From Ichthyophis bannanicus (lineage: Eukaryota > Chordata > Amphibia > Gymnophiona > Ichthyophiidae), in contig JAWIIG010000037.1 in assembly GCA_033557465.1 (NCBI GenBank), forward strand, positions 2,976,001-3,040,000: DNA of 64,000 nt, read 5' to 3'. A program made the translations under genes and the position numbers. Shown here in pieces: positions 54,784 through 64,000 of this stretch. The notes under the pieces are model-generated. The model was not told the origin of the DNA. It searched no databases and saw nothing but the letters and a program-made list of their open reading frames with translations. Numbering within the stretch: the first letter of the stretch is position 1; every line of letters starts with the position of its first letter.

Positions 54784-56084
54784 AATGATAGGGTGGATCA
54801 CATTGGTGAAGGGTGGTGCTGTATATTAAAGAGGGTATTGAGTAAAGCAGGATAAAAACTTTGCAAGAAACAAAATACTCTATAGACTCTCTATGATTAG
54901 AAATTTCATGTAAAGAGGAGAAGGCAATGGCAGTTGCAGGTTGGGGGGCACAAGGAGTTACGGGGGGGGGGGGGCAGGCACACTAATGTGCCTTGTGAGA
55001 ATGAACAGATAGATGATGAAATGCTAAAAGGAATTAGGGAAGCAAGCAATTATTACAATTACCTGGTATCGACTAGGTCAATATCACATCAGTATGTGCT
55101 AGAGAGCAGGGGCGGCCCAAGGGGGGTGCGGGGCCATGTGCGGAGACTTGGTGCGGGGCCTCATTTGCATAAGTGGCCTTATTTGCATAAATATTTGCAT
55201 AATGTTACCATACACTAACTTTTAGTAAACATGTCTCTTAATGAGTGTATGGATAAAGAAAGACTAAAAGATTTCTACATTACTATAATCCAGTGCCAAC
55301 TGCCAGGCACATTAGGAACTACTACAAACGCTGCCCATTTAGAACCCATAGAAAACCCGCCGTATCCTGACAGCATTACCAGGACTCACAAAGCACCATA
55401 CCCTACCTATCAAAAGGCAACACTGCAAATATTAAACCAATACATTTCAGAGAATACTGGGGAAAGAGAACAAGTGGCAATGTCAAAAGGGAATTACATA
55501 AACAGAATACCTCAGCTCAGTTACACATGCAGAACATAGACCATCACCAAACAAGGAATCACAATTTAGAAACAGGAAGGCAATAATTAAACTGGGAACC
55601 CCAAAAGCCAAACTTGGAATGTACAACAACACTGTAGAAATAAAACTATAAATTAATTTCCTCTTGTACCAAAGCGCAGATGTTAATGATGCACATTTCC
55701 CAGAGCTTTCATATTCCAGTTAATAAATTCAAAATAAAGAGATATCTTTCTACCTTTTGTGCATTTTTTTTTCAGTTGCAATTGCTCCAGCCACTTTCTT
55801 CTAGTTTCTTCATGTTTTCTGCCAACTCTCCATCGTTTGCTGTCCATTTGTCCTTTCTTCTCTCTTCTAGTTTTTTTTCCATTCTCTCTCTCTACATCTG
55901 CTTTAACATACTAATCTTTCTCCTTTTGCTCTTTCCTCATTCCTATTTCAACCACTCAAATTTTACCCCTCCATCCTCAATCCCCACTTATTCTCCCAAT
56001 ACCAGGCAATTGTAGATTTTTCATCCCTCCCACACAAAATATTTTTCCTCTCTCCATTTTACTCTCCCAGCCCCATCCCATTCT

Positions 56085-57530
56085 AATCCTTCCCCAACAT
56101 CAGCTCCCTTCTAGTTCCAGCCTCACCCAGCATCCATTCCCTTCTAGTCCCTGCATCAGCCCATTTCCAGTCCTAGCCCCCCATCAGCCCATTTCCAGTC
56201 CTAGCTCCCCCATCCATTTCCAGTCCGTCCTTTCATCAGCTCATTTCCAATCCTAGCCCCCCTCAGCCCACTTCTAGTCATTTCCTAGCCCCATCATCAG
56301 CACATGTCAAATCCTATTTCCCCTCCACTCAGCCCAATTCCAGTCCAAGCCCCCCCATGAGCCTACTTCCAGTTCTAGCCCCTCCATGAGTCCATTTCAA
56401 TCCAAGCCCCCACCACAGCCCACTTCCAATCTTAGCTCCCCCCAACAGCCCATTTCCAGTCTTATCCTAGCTGCTCCATCAGCCCATTTCCAGTCCTAGC
56501 TCCCTTCCCTCACAGCCCATTTCCATTCCAAGCCCCCTCCCCATCAGCTATTTGCAGTTCAAGCCCCCCCTTCCACTCAGCCCATTTCCATTCCAAGTCC
56601 CTGTCCCCATCAGCTATTTGCCGTTCAAGCCTCCCCTTCCACTCAGCCGATTTCCAGTTCTAGCAACCCCCCAACCCATTACCAGTCCTAGCCCCCCATC
56701 AACCCACTTCCAGTCTTAACCCCCCATCAGCCCACTTCCAGTCCTAACCCCATCAGCCCATTTCCAGTCAGCCCCCCATAGCCCACTGCCAGTCCTAACC
56801 CCCCATCAGCCCACAGCCCATTACCAGTCCTAACCCCATCAGCCCACCTCAAGTCCTAACCCCTCCCCATCAGCCCCTTTCCTGTCCTAGCCCCCCCATA
56901 GACCATTATCAGTCCTAGCCTCCCATAGCCCATTACCAATCCTAACCCCCCATCACCCCATTTCCAGACAGCCCCCATCAGCCCACAGCCCATTACCAGT
57001 CTTAACCCCCCCATAGCCCATGACCAATCCTAACCACCCATAGCCCCTTACCAGTCCTAACCCCCCCTCAGCCCACAGCCCATTACCAGTCTTAACCCCT
57101 CATAGCCCATTACCAGTCCTGACCCCCCCCAACAGCCCACCTCCAGTCCTAACCCCTCACCATCAGCCCATTTCCTGTCCTAGCCCCCCATAGCCCATTT
57201 CCTGTCCTAGCCCCCCCATAGCCCATTTCCTGTCCTAGCCCCCCCTAGCCCATTACTAGTCCTAACCCCCCATAGCCCATTACCAGTCCTAACTCCCCAT
57301 CACCCCATTACCAGTCCTAACCCCCCATCAGCCCACAGCCCATTACCAGTCTTAACCCCCCATAGCCCATTACCTGTCCGAACCCCCCCAACAGCCCACC
57401 TCAAGTCCTAACCCCTCCCCATCAGCCCATTTCCTGTCCTAACCCCCATCAACCCACAGCCCACCTCAAGTCACGTCCTAACCCCCTCCATAGCCCAGGC
57501 CATTACCAGTCCTAACCCCCCCACATCGGC
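56085..57530. repeat. 1.45-kb C-rich minisatellite
   Basis: Roughly 50 degenerate units of about 25-32 bp, built from 'cagcccatttccagtcctag' plus a run of C's. Toward the right the unit drifts to 'agcccattaccagtcctaac'. Purine-poor on this strand. It lies inside the hAT-like element. Confidence 0.9.
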
Positions 57531-57542
57531 TCAGGGAAATTA

Positions 57543-57916
57543 AAAAAAAAAAAAAAAAGCTGGCTGCTGCTGCCACCGTGGCAGCGGCAGAATGGAGTGT
57601 CCCGCGGGGCCCCCTCTGCCCGCTGAGCTCCTCTGCAAGGGCTTTCAGATTCGCGAAGGGAGAGTGTCTCCCTCACGTCTCTGTTAAGCCCGCAGGGGCT
57701 AATGGGAAATTTCCCATCAGCCCCTCGCGTCTAAAGGGGCAGATGGGAAATTTCCCATTAGCCCCTGCGGGCTTAACAGAGACGCGAGGGAGACACTCTC
57801 CCTTTGCGAATCTGAAAGCCCTTGCAGAGGGGCTCAGCGGGCAGAGGGGGCCCCGCGGGACACTCCATTCTGCTACTGCAGTGGCGGCAGCGGCAGCAGC
57901 CAGCTTTTTTTTTTTT
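57543..57916. repeat. Near-perfect ~350-bp palindrome
   Basis: The left arm 57558-57724 pairs with 57736-57905 around an 11-bp loop (tcgcgtctaaa). Flanking A (57543-57558) and T (57905-57916) runs extend the pairing. Arms include 'ctggctgctgctgcc' and 'gggaaatttccc' and are G/C-rich. The ORF across it is an artefact of the repeat. Confidence 0.93.
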
Positions 57917-58097
57917 TAAATTTAACTTTTAAAAAAGCAGAATGTTCTTTGCGCGGGGCCCCCTGAAACATGGGGCCCTGTGCAAAAAACATTCTTGCTC
58001 AATGGACGGGCTGGCCCTGCTAGAGAGATAAAGTTTCTTAATGAAATGAATGATTGCTTCATGGAGTAGCTGGTTTATGAACCAACAGGAGCAGAAG

Positions 58098-58349
58098 GAG
58101 GAGCTCAGTGGTTGGAACAGGTTACTTCAGGCCATAGGGCTGGGGGTTCAATTCCTGCATGAGGACAAGCAATCTCAGGCCAGAGGGACCAGGGTCTCCC
58201 TGTGGCCCCGGGCAAGCCACCCAGCCCTCCATTGCCTCAGGTGCACTTAGATTGTCAGCCCTTCAGGGACAAGGGAATAAAAAAAGTACCTGTTAGCATA
58301 TATCTGTAAACCACTTTGACCTGGTGAAAAGCAGCATATACATATAAGC
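58098..58349 (+). mobile_element. tRNA-headed SINE, same family as 7661-7981
   Basis: Head 'gagctcagtggttggaacag', B-box-like 'ggttcaattcctg', core 'gggcaagccacccagccctc', tail 'aaccactttgacctggtgaa' to 'agcagcatatacat'. It interrupts the CR1 reading frame; 'caggagca' and 'caggaagc' at its edges may be an imperfect target duplication. Confidence 0.8.
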
Positions 58350-58522
58350 ACAGGAAGCTATTTTAGACTTAGCCCTTAGTGGGTTGCAGGATCTGATGCA
58401 AGAGATAATAGTGTTGGGGCTACTTGGACGTAGTCATCAAAATATGATCACATTTGATGTAATAAATGGAGGGAGACCAGCAGGGAAATCCATGGTGCTA
58501 GCATTTAATCTTCAAAAGGGTG

Positions 58523-59276
58523 TGTGATTGGGCATGGTGTGCTGTGGCCAAGGGCTTTTAAAATACCAGGCATACAAACGTCCAGGAACAAACAAAAACC
58601 CACTTTTATTGTGCTTCCATTAATCAGCATTCCCTCCCCAACTTGTTGCTATTACAAGCTGGTTTACAGCACCTTTCCCCCAACCCACAAGTTAAAGTTC
58701 AGAAGAATAAAGTCTCACTTCTTGAAATTCCTACTTCACAGCAGGACTCCTTACCCAGCCTGGCTTATATGCAGCTTTCTGTCTCCATAAGCCTCTCTCT
58801 CTCTGCCCCAGCTGAGATCTTAATCTCTCTGTCTGAGCCATACCCTCCCAGCCCTGATCTCTGCGCTAAGGAAACATTTCTTAGGGTTAACCGTCAGCCC
58901 GGTCTTCGCAGGCTGGTCAATACAGCTTGTACTTGGGTTAGGTGGGTGGCTCAGTTTCTGCTGTAGATGATGATGTCGTCAAGATATGCACCTGCATACT
59001 CCTTCTGCGGTCTCAGTAGGCGATTGACCAAGCGTTGAAATTAGTCTAGAGCCCTGTGTAATCTAAACAGCAGCACAATAAACTAAAACAAGTCTTGCAG
59101 TGTCGAAAAAGCAGTTTTCTCCTTGGCAGCTGGAGTCAAGGCCACCTGGGTTCTTAATCCCTCTGTCTGAGCCACACTCCCAGCCCTGAGCTGTGGACCT
59201 TTTTAAGGTGAACTGCAGACAATCCCTTTGGATAGGGACGGGTAACTTCCTTTATGTCCCATCACAGGGAGACTAC
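58523..59276 (-). mobile_element. Internally deleted Gypsy element with LTR pieces
   Basis: Begins TGTGATTGGG and ends CCCATCACA, flanked by gggtg and gggag (5 bp, one mismatch). On the minus strand a short pol fragment (59085-58960) reads QRLVNRLLRP and AYLDDIIIYS, the Gypsy reverse-transcriptase active-site region. Similar LTR-like blocks ('taatctctctgtctgagcca' and 'cagccctga') occur on both sides (58833 and 59150), so it is LTR-pol fragment-LTR with most of the interior lost. Confidence 0.65.
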
Positions 59277-60054
59277 GTGAAAAATGGTTAAGAAAAAACA
59301 ATAAGGAGCAAATGTAAAGGAAGAGTTTACATCAACCCTGGGCATTTTTTAAAAATGCTATCTTGGAAACCCAAATTAGACATATTCTACTCTTTAAGAA
59401 AGGTAGAAGGATGGCCAAATAACTGCTGGCATGGTTTAAAGGTGAGGTCGGAGAGATTGCTATAGCTCAAAAAGCATTTTTCAGAAAATGAGAAAGGAAG
59501 CTATATGACAAAAATAAGAAACAACATAACTACTGGCAAATTAGATGCAAGGCATTGATAAGGCAGGTAAAGAAAGAATTTGAAAAGCAGTCTGCTGTGG
59601 AAGGAAAAACTCATAATAAAACCTTTTTCAACTACATTCATAGCAAAAATCTTGTGAGAGAATTAGGTGGACCATTACAGGGATAAAAGGGGCAATAAGA
59701 AGACAAGGCTATAGTGGAGAGACTGAATAAATTCTTTGCTTCAGTCTTTACCCATGCCAGAAATGATATTTAAAGGTGATGTATGGGAGGAATAGAAACA
59801 CATCTCAATAAACCTGGAAGATATACTACAGCAATTTGATAAACTAATGAGTAGCAAATCATCTGGACTAGATGAAAATGAGATTGCATCACTACTATTA
59901 GTAATCTGTGAACTATTATATAAAATCATCTGTAGTATCTGAAGATTGTAGAGTGGCCAGTGTAATGCCAATTTTTAAAATGGCTTCCAGGGGCAATGCA
60001 GGAAACTATGGACTAATGAGCCTGACCATTATGAAGAACAATATTATTGAACAA

Positions 60055-60300
60055 ATAGGGGCATGTTTACTAAAGTGCATTAGCTGGTAGCTCAGGGTTA
60101 CTGTGTGTTTGGCCACCTGGTAGCAAGGAGCATGTGGCCCAAAAGCAACTGCACTAAAAATCCTACACTACCCAAGCAGTACATGAATAGGTGGGGGTAA
60201 GGTGGAAAAAGGGGGAGTCAAGGCATGCGGTCAGGGAGGGTACACTACTTATGCGCTATAGACCAAACCATGCCGCTAGCCATGCTCATGTACTCTGAAC
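60055..60300. repeat. Dispersed repeat starting AGGGGCATGTTTACTAAAG, second copy
   Basis: Shares its first 20 or so bases with the inverted right end of 23880-24037; the rest is diverged. It interrupts the end of the CR1 match. Confidence 0.4.
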
Positions 60301-60689
60301 ATGCAGTTCAGATGCGTGTGTTAGGAAATATGAAGGGTTGATGCAGAGCAAATACATAAATAGGAGGTGTGAGCTGAATACCAAACTGCTTGCCTAGGCC
60401 CACCTGTTTGTAGGGGCTGCATGGTGCAGCTGACATGGTAGTAGACCACAACATCCTGGCAACCACAAACTAGGGCCTGCAGGCCTGAATCAACCTGCTG
60501 GGACAATGGGCAAGCATCCACAGACACATTGATAGCTGTCCTAACGAACTGCTGCTAACATCTGCAAATGCACTGGATAGGTGTCAAAGTGTTGCTGGTG
60601 TTATGTGCTGTGGAGGTGTCAGGACATAGGGCTTGTGCTCTGTGCTTCAGGCAGCTCTGGCCTCATAGCCAGAGTTAGAGCTAGCAAAG
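60301..60689. other. No recognisable feature
   Basis: About 390 bp without a gene or recognised repeat. Confidence 0.4.
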
Positions 60690-60938
60690 TCTTTTCGAAA
60701 GGAACTCAAAACACACATGTTCATCCAATACTATAGCCCCAGTAACTTTAACCACAATCACCCTAACCCGTCCTCTATCAAATTTGGACATACTATCTAT
60801 TCCAACATTTCAATGAAGTTTATGTACTTGTATGATTTGTATATAGTCATGGAAAAAATCACCTGTTCATCTGACTGTAAATATGTTATACATTGTTCAA
60901 TATAAACTTGTATGCTAGATTTACTGCGCACTGTAAAT
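60690..60938 (+). pseudogene. L2-type LINE C-terminal scrap and 3' end
   Basis: A short FRKELKTHMFIQ-like end (60700-60730, frameshifted) is followed by a 3' UTR with 'cattgttcaatataaacttg'. 5'-truncated. Confidence 0.5.
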
Positions 60939-61642
60939 AAGTTCTACTCCAGGAACGCCTTTCGCCTTTTCTGTGTTTCCCTTGCTAAATCGGGAAATAT
61001 AGATATTTTTGAACCCAAGAACATAGCATCTGAGATATGACGGAAATATAATTGCAACACAGTATTCCGATCAGACTCGAAAGCAAATTTTACCAATAAA
61101 GTAGCCTTACTGGTAACCACCTCAAGCGAGCTCTCCAAGAAATCAGATAGATCCATATGAGGGGAACCACTATCAGCAGGCTTCCCCAGCTGATTAGCAG
61201 CCTCCCCGACCGATATTGATACATACTGAGGACGCTCGCTTTGAGTGCTCAATTTAAACTTAGATATCCTTGTAAATGTGTTATTAGTTTTCAATCAAAG
61301 CAATACTTATTTTTTGAACCCAAGCAACTTTTGTTTTTTCTGTCAAGTAGGGAGGGGGTTGGATCTGGGGCGCCTTCCATACCGGCTGCCATATAATAAT
61401 ATTCATGCTCCTATAATGTTATAATTGTGTTGGGTGATTTACCCTTAAAAATTTCTTTTTTCTTGGGTCTATAGTGGGGGATTATTGTGGTCTATACCAG
61501 TTGTTTGTTTATATTGCTGTAAGGCTGTCTTGGTGGCTCTTATTTTTCTTGTTCTTTATTGTACATTTAATTCTGTTTCAGAATCTTCTCTGGAATGTTG
61601 TAATAAAATTGAGAAATATTAAATTTAAAAAAAAGTTCTACT
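60939..61642 (+). mobile_element. L1-like insertion with inverted 5' part and target duplication
   Basis: 'aagttctact' occurs at 60939-60948 and 61633-61642. Next to the right copy is an A-rich tail after 'gttgtaataaaattgagaaa', an L1-type 3' end on the plus strand. The left part (61294-60949) is on the minus strand and reads an L1 ORF1 C-terminal block (ISIFPDLARETQKRRKAFLE). An insertion with its 5' segment inverted between duplicated target sites is the twin-priming pattern. ORF1 sequence joining a 3' UTR also implies loss of ORF2. Confidence 0.72.
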
Positions 61643-61820
61643 GAGGGAGGAGTGGCCTAGTGGTTGGGGCAAGTTACCTCAGGCTGGAAGGTTGGGGGGT
61701 TCAAATCCCACTAGAGGACAGCAACCTTGGGCTGGAAGGATTGTGGTTTCTAGTCCCATAGGTGCTCCTTGTGGTCTTGGGCAAGCCACTTAACCCTCCA
61801 TTGCCTGTGTTCCCTGTAAA
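61643..61820 (+). mobile_element. tRNA-headed SINE, 3'-incomplete
   Basis: Head 'gagtggcctagtggttgggg', B-box-like 'ggttcaaatcccac', core 'ttgggcaagccacttaaccc', then the match to 7661-7981 stops near 61815 where LTR-like sequence takes over. It lacks the usual tail. Confidence 0.8.
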
Positions 61821-61829
61821 ATAGTTATC

Positions 61830-62283
61830 TCTAAGTTATAATGCCCTGTTCAATGTCATTTCAGTTTGTAATGAGGCAGCCAAGAGGTTTAGCTGTAGGT
61901 AGCCCTTACAAGTGATCAGCCTGCTATTTCAGTAGACACCCTTCCCCCACTTCAGGTCTCAGCACAATAGCCCCTAGCCCAGAAATCAACAGACCAGAGC
62001 ACACCGGTTTGGACAGGTCACCCAGGTACCTTCCCCAGGGGCTACTGATTGGTGGGCAGGAAATACCTGTGGCAAATGGGATTGCAGAATGAGTTTGAAA
62101 CTATACTGTATATAAAGCTTTGTGGGACGTCCCTCGGGGTTCAGACCCTTGTGGAGGTTGCTGGTATCTCTGTCTGATCCTGTGTGCACATTAAAGATCC
62201 TGATTGCATTCCAGCCTGTCTGTGAGTTTTCCTTCTGTGGGTGAGTGATAGAATAAGAGCTTATCTTTTTGTTTCCTGCCACA
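61830..62283 (+). mobile_element. Retrovirus C 5' LTR
   Basis: TATATAAAG at about 62109 and ATTAAA at about 62190 give U3-R-U5 order, and the LTR ends CCACA at 62283, four bases before a primer binding site. The 5' edge is not certain. No partner LTR is in the window; the provirus runs off the right end. Confidence 0.72.
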
Positions 62284-62287
62284 TTTT

Positions 62288-62305
62288 TGGTGCATTGGCC
62301 AGGAA
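62288..62305 (+). promoter_or_regulatory. Primer binding site, tRNA-Gly type
   Basis: TGGTGCATTGGCCAGGAA matches the complement of the 3' end of vertebrate tRNA-Gly (GCC) at 17 of 18 positions, from general knowledge of that tRNA. It is placed four bases after the LTR, where reverse transcription is primed. Confidence 0.8.
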
Positions 62306-62552
62306 ACATTAAAAGAAAAGCCTCTCTCATCACACCCACGGTGGGAAGACTTCTGCTTTTGCAGCGTCTGGGCCTCCACCAGTCAGGGACCGGCCTCCCC
62401 AGGTGATTAACGGTCCTTGGCGCCCCCGGGCCACTTTGTGCTTGGAAGGACACCTTGATTTGTCTGGACAGTCGGTCCCTGCGGTTGAATCCCCGATTGA
62501 AAAACCAGCTGGATAGACTGGCATCCAAACTTCCTGTCTGATCAGAGTTCTG

Positions 62553-62560
62553 GTGAGTAC
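62553..62560 (+). promoter_or_regulatory. Candidate retroviral splice donor
   Basis: CTG|GTGAGTAC is a strong donor about 250 bp after the primer site, the usual place for the major donor used to make subgenomic env RNA. Inferred from position and consensus only. Confidence 0.5.
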
Positions 62561-62749
62561 TGCTACCTTACTGTTTGGGGCTAGTTCTGTACTCTATCTG
62601 TGAGTCCTGGTAATTTCTGGGAACCTGTAGCAGTCTGATCAACTGCACGAGCAGTCCTATTAGGGGCCTTAGTGGCCCTGAAGCCATTGCTCGTCCTGTA
62701 TCTGAATACCGGTAAAAATATCTGAACTGCAGTAAAAAGTAACCAAACT

Positions 62750-63385
62750 ATAGCACTTGATAAGCTCTCTAATGTGCTCCGATGTAAATTTATGTTCCCC
62801 CCATGCTGCCGCTGTGTTAATTTCTGCTCCGATGTTAATTTCTGCTTCCCCATGTGCTCCGGTGTGGATTTACTGCCTTTCCCTGAACCCCCGATGTAAT
62901 TTCTGTGCTCCGATATAAATTTCTGTTCCCCCCCATGCTGCCGCTGTGTTAATTTCTGCTCCGATGTGAATTTCTCTCTCCGTTGTGCTCCGATGTTAAT
63001 TCTGCCCCCCCCCCATGCTGTCCGATGTGAATCCATGCTCCCCATGTGCTCCCATGTGAATTTCTGCCTTCCTTGGGCCTCCGCTGAGGTTTTGTGCCTC
63101 TCGGTGCTGTCTCGGTGCACCGCTGACCCCCGCTGAATTTTCCTGTCTTCCCCTGAGCCCCCGCTGAGGTTCCGGTCTTCCCCTGAGCCTCCGCTGAGGT
63201 TCCTGCCTTCCCTTGGGCCTCCGCTGAGGTTTTGTGCCTCTCGGTGCTGTCTCGGTGCACCGCTGACCCCCGCTGAATTTTCCTGTCTTCCCCTGAGCCC
63301 CCGCTGAGGTTCCGGTCTTCCCCTGAGCCCCCGCTGAGGTTCCGGCCTTCCCCTGAGCCCCCGCTGAGGTTTCCTGCCCTTAAAC
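62750..63385 (+). repeat. Repetitive retroviral leader (minisatellite)
   Basis: Two unit types. 62750-63070 repeats 'gctccgatgt' with 'aatttctg' and 'ccccatgctg' in units of about 35 bp. 63100-63385 repeats 'ccccgctgaggtt' with 'ccttcccctgagc', including a near-exact 120-bp repeat ('cctccgctgaggttttgtgc' at 63080 and 63210). Minus-strand frames across it are artefacts. Confidence 0.82.
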
Positions 63386-64000
63386 CAGAATATGAGAAGC
63401 TAACCTTTTTTTTTTGGGTCAATTGAGGGAGAAGTGATCATTTGAAGGTCCATCATTTTCTTTTTTTCCATCTGTGGAGTAGAGGGTGAGCCAGTGTGAA
63501 GGAGCACGGTGGGGTGGCAGCCATCTTGGGAACACCACGTGTGCGATTCCCCTGCACCCAGGAGCAGCTATCGGGACGCACGTGGAGGCGGCCATCTTGA
63601 AAAGACCACGTGTAAGCTACACTGCAATATACTTAAAGTGACTCTGGAGCTCCATCTAGTGGACATTAGCTGTAATTACCACTATTCCACGTGTTTTAAG
63701 TGATCCTGGAGCTCCATCTGGTGGACATTGTAAGAATAGCTAGCTTATATATATTTTAACTCTTGTCTAAATCAAATCTGAGTATATATATATTTTGTTA
63801 ATAGCCAAGACCTATATTATAAAAATTTTGTTTTGTTTTTTTTTCCTCTCTCCCCTCCTGTATTAAGAATAGATAGGGTCTGTATTATAAATTGTATTAT
63901 TTTTCCCGGATTAAGTCTAGATAGGATCTGTATTGTAAATTGCATTTTTCTCTCTCTTACTGTAAATTGCATTTTTTTTCCCAAATTGAGATTAGGTTGG
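63386..64000 (+). other. Retroviral leader or unidentified sequence to the window edge
   Basis: Contains a repeated 'ggcggccatcttg'/'ggcagccatcttg' with 'accacgtgt' and a repeated 'ctggagctccatctagtgga' (63643 and 63705). T-rich runs follow. No gag-like frame starts before the window ends. Confidence 0.4.

Larger units (their letters stand above)
55099..58027. mobile_element. 2.9-kb hAT-like element with exact 8-bp target duplication
   Basis: The element spans 55107-58019 and begins CAGGGGCGGCCCAAGG; its inverted other end is CAGGGCCAGCCCGTCC. Perfect 'ctagagag' flanks it at 55099-55106 and 58020-58027, and the interrupted CR1 sequence continues across ('gagagataaagttt'). No transposase-like ORF is seen: a 102-codon frame at 55231-55539 has no known motif. 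The interior holds a long minisatellite and a large palindrome. Non-autonomous. Confidence 0.88.
54784..60055 (+). pseudogene. Decayed CR1 copy broken into pieces by three insertions
   Basis: CR1 ORF2 matches are 54784-55106, 58020-58097, 58350-58522 and 59277-60055, in correct order against 47970-49380 of the better copy. The gaps are a large hAT-like element, a SINE and a deleted Gypsy. The coding frames have many stops. The last piece ends inside the reverse transcriptase. Confidence 0.83.

Noticed and set aside
57578..57919. 113-codon plus-strand ORF with symmetrical peptide
   Set aside because: It reads through both arms of the palindrome; no independent evidence of coding.
62581..63422. 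Ser/Gly/Lys-rich ORFs of 157-179 codons on the minus strand
   Set aside because: They run across the leader minisatellite, and the peptide repeats mirror the DNA repeat.
1..64000. Host protein-coding gene
   Set aside because: Every frame with recognisable domains belongs to a mobile element; no exon series outside them could be supported.

Overview
The window is vertebrate nuclear DNA made almost entirely of transposable elements nested in one another. I found no host gene. The mix is L1/Tx1-like, CR1, L2 and RTE LINEs, a DIRS-like gag, SCAN-type Gypsy, retroviral LTRs with env remnants, Harbinger, hAT and a CACAG-ended DNA transposon, and tRNA-headed SINEs. This fits a large-genome amphibian, with a caecilian as my best guess, or less likely a squamate. 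That is judged from element types and not from any gene. Many old copies are broken by TGA in place of CGA, as expected from CpG decay.

Layout. 1-3.6 kb: 5' part of a Gypsy element on the minus strand (open gag-protease frame running off the window), a putative LTR region and an unrecognised ORF. 4.9-15.8 kb: a two-gene Harbinger transposon. Its Myb-like partner gene (minus strand, three exons) is dead, while its DDE transposase (plus strand, two exons seen) is open. The genes diverge from a mirrored pair of TATA promoters separated by a CpG-rich minisatellite. A full-length L1 with two intact ORFs and a perfect 15-bp target duplication sits between the transposase promoter and its coding exon. 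15.8-23.9 kb: mostly non-coding TG-rich DNA with an hAT MITE, an L2 tail, a 700-bp tandem duplication and a SINE head.

24-37 kb: an inverted decayed CR1, a second CR1 subfamily, a four-hairpin segment, DIRS gag, an LTR, and RTE and L2 fragments. 37.9-43.65 kb: two retroviral 3' ends in tandem, each with an env remnant and LTR. The second is interrupted by a complete 2.8-kb DNA transposon carrying an uninterrupted 575-codon ORF. 44.3-50.8 kb: CR1 pieces, including a nearly full-length copy with an intact SGNH-esterase ORF1 and an ORF2 broken only near its end. 50.9-60.1 kb: an L2 endonuclease fragment with a 2A-like motif, then CR1 copies interrupted by an hAT foldback, a SINE, a deleted Gypsy, and a 2.9-kb hAT-like element holding a 1.45-kb minisatellite and a 350-bp palindrome. 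60.7-64 kb: an L2 tail, a 5'-inverted L1-like insertion, a SINE, and a retroviral LTR with a tRNA-Gly primer site and a repetitive leader.

The elements do not form one pathway, but nesting gives a relative order. CR1 and retroviral copies are the oldest layer, and the L1, the CACAG-ended transposon and the hAT insertions with exact target duplications are the youngest. The strongest leads are the CACAG-ended transposon, the mirrored Harbinger promoter, the intact L1 and the palindrome-bearing hAT element.
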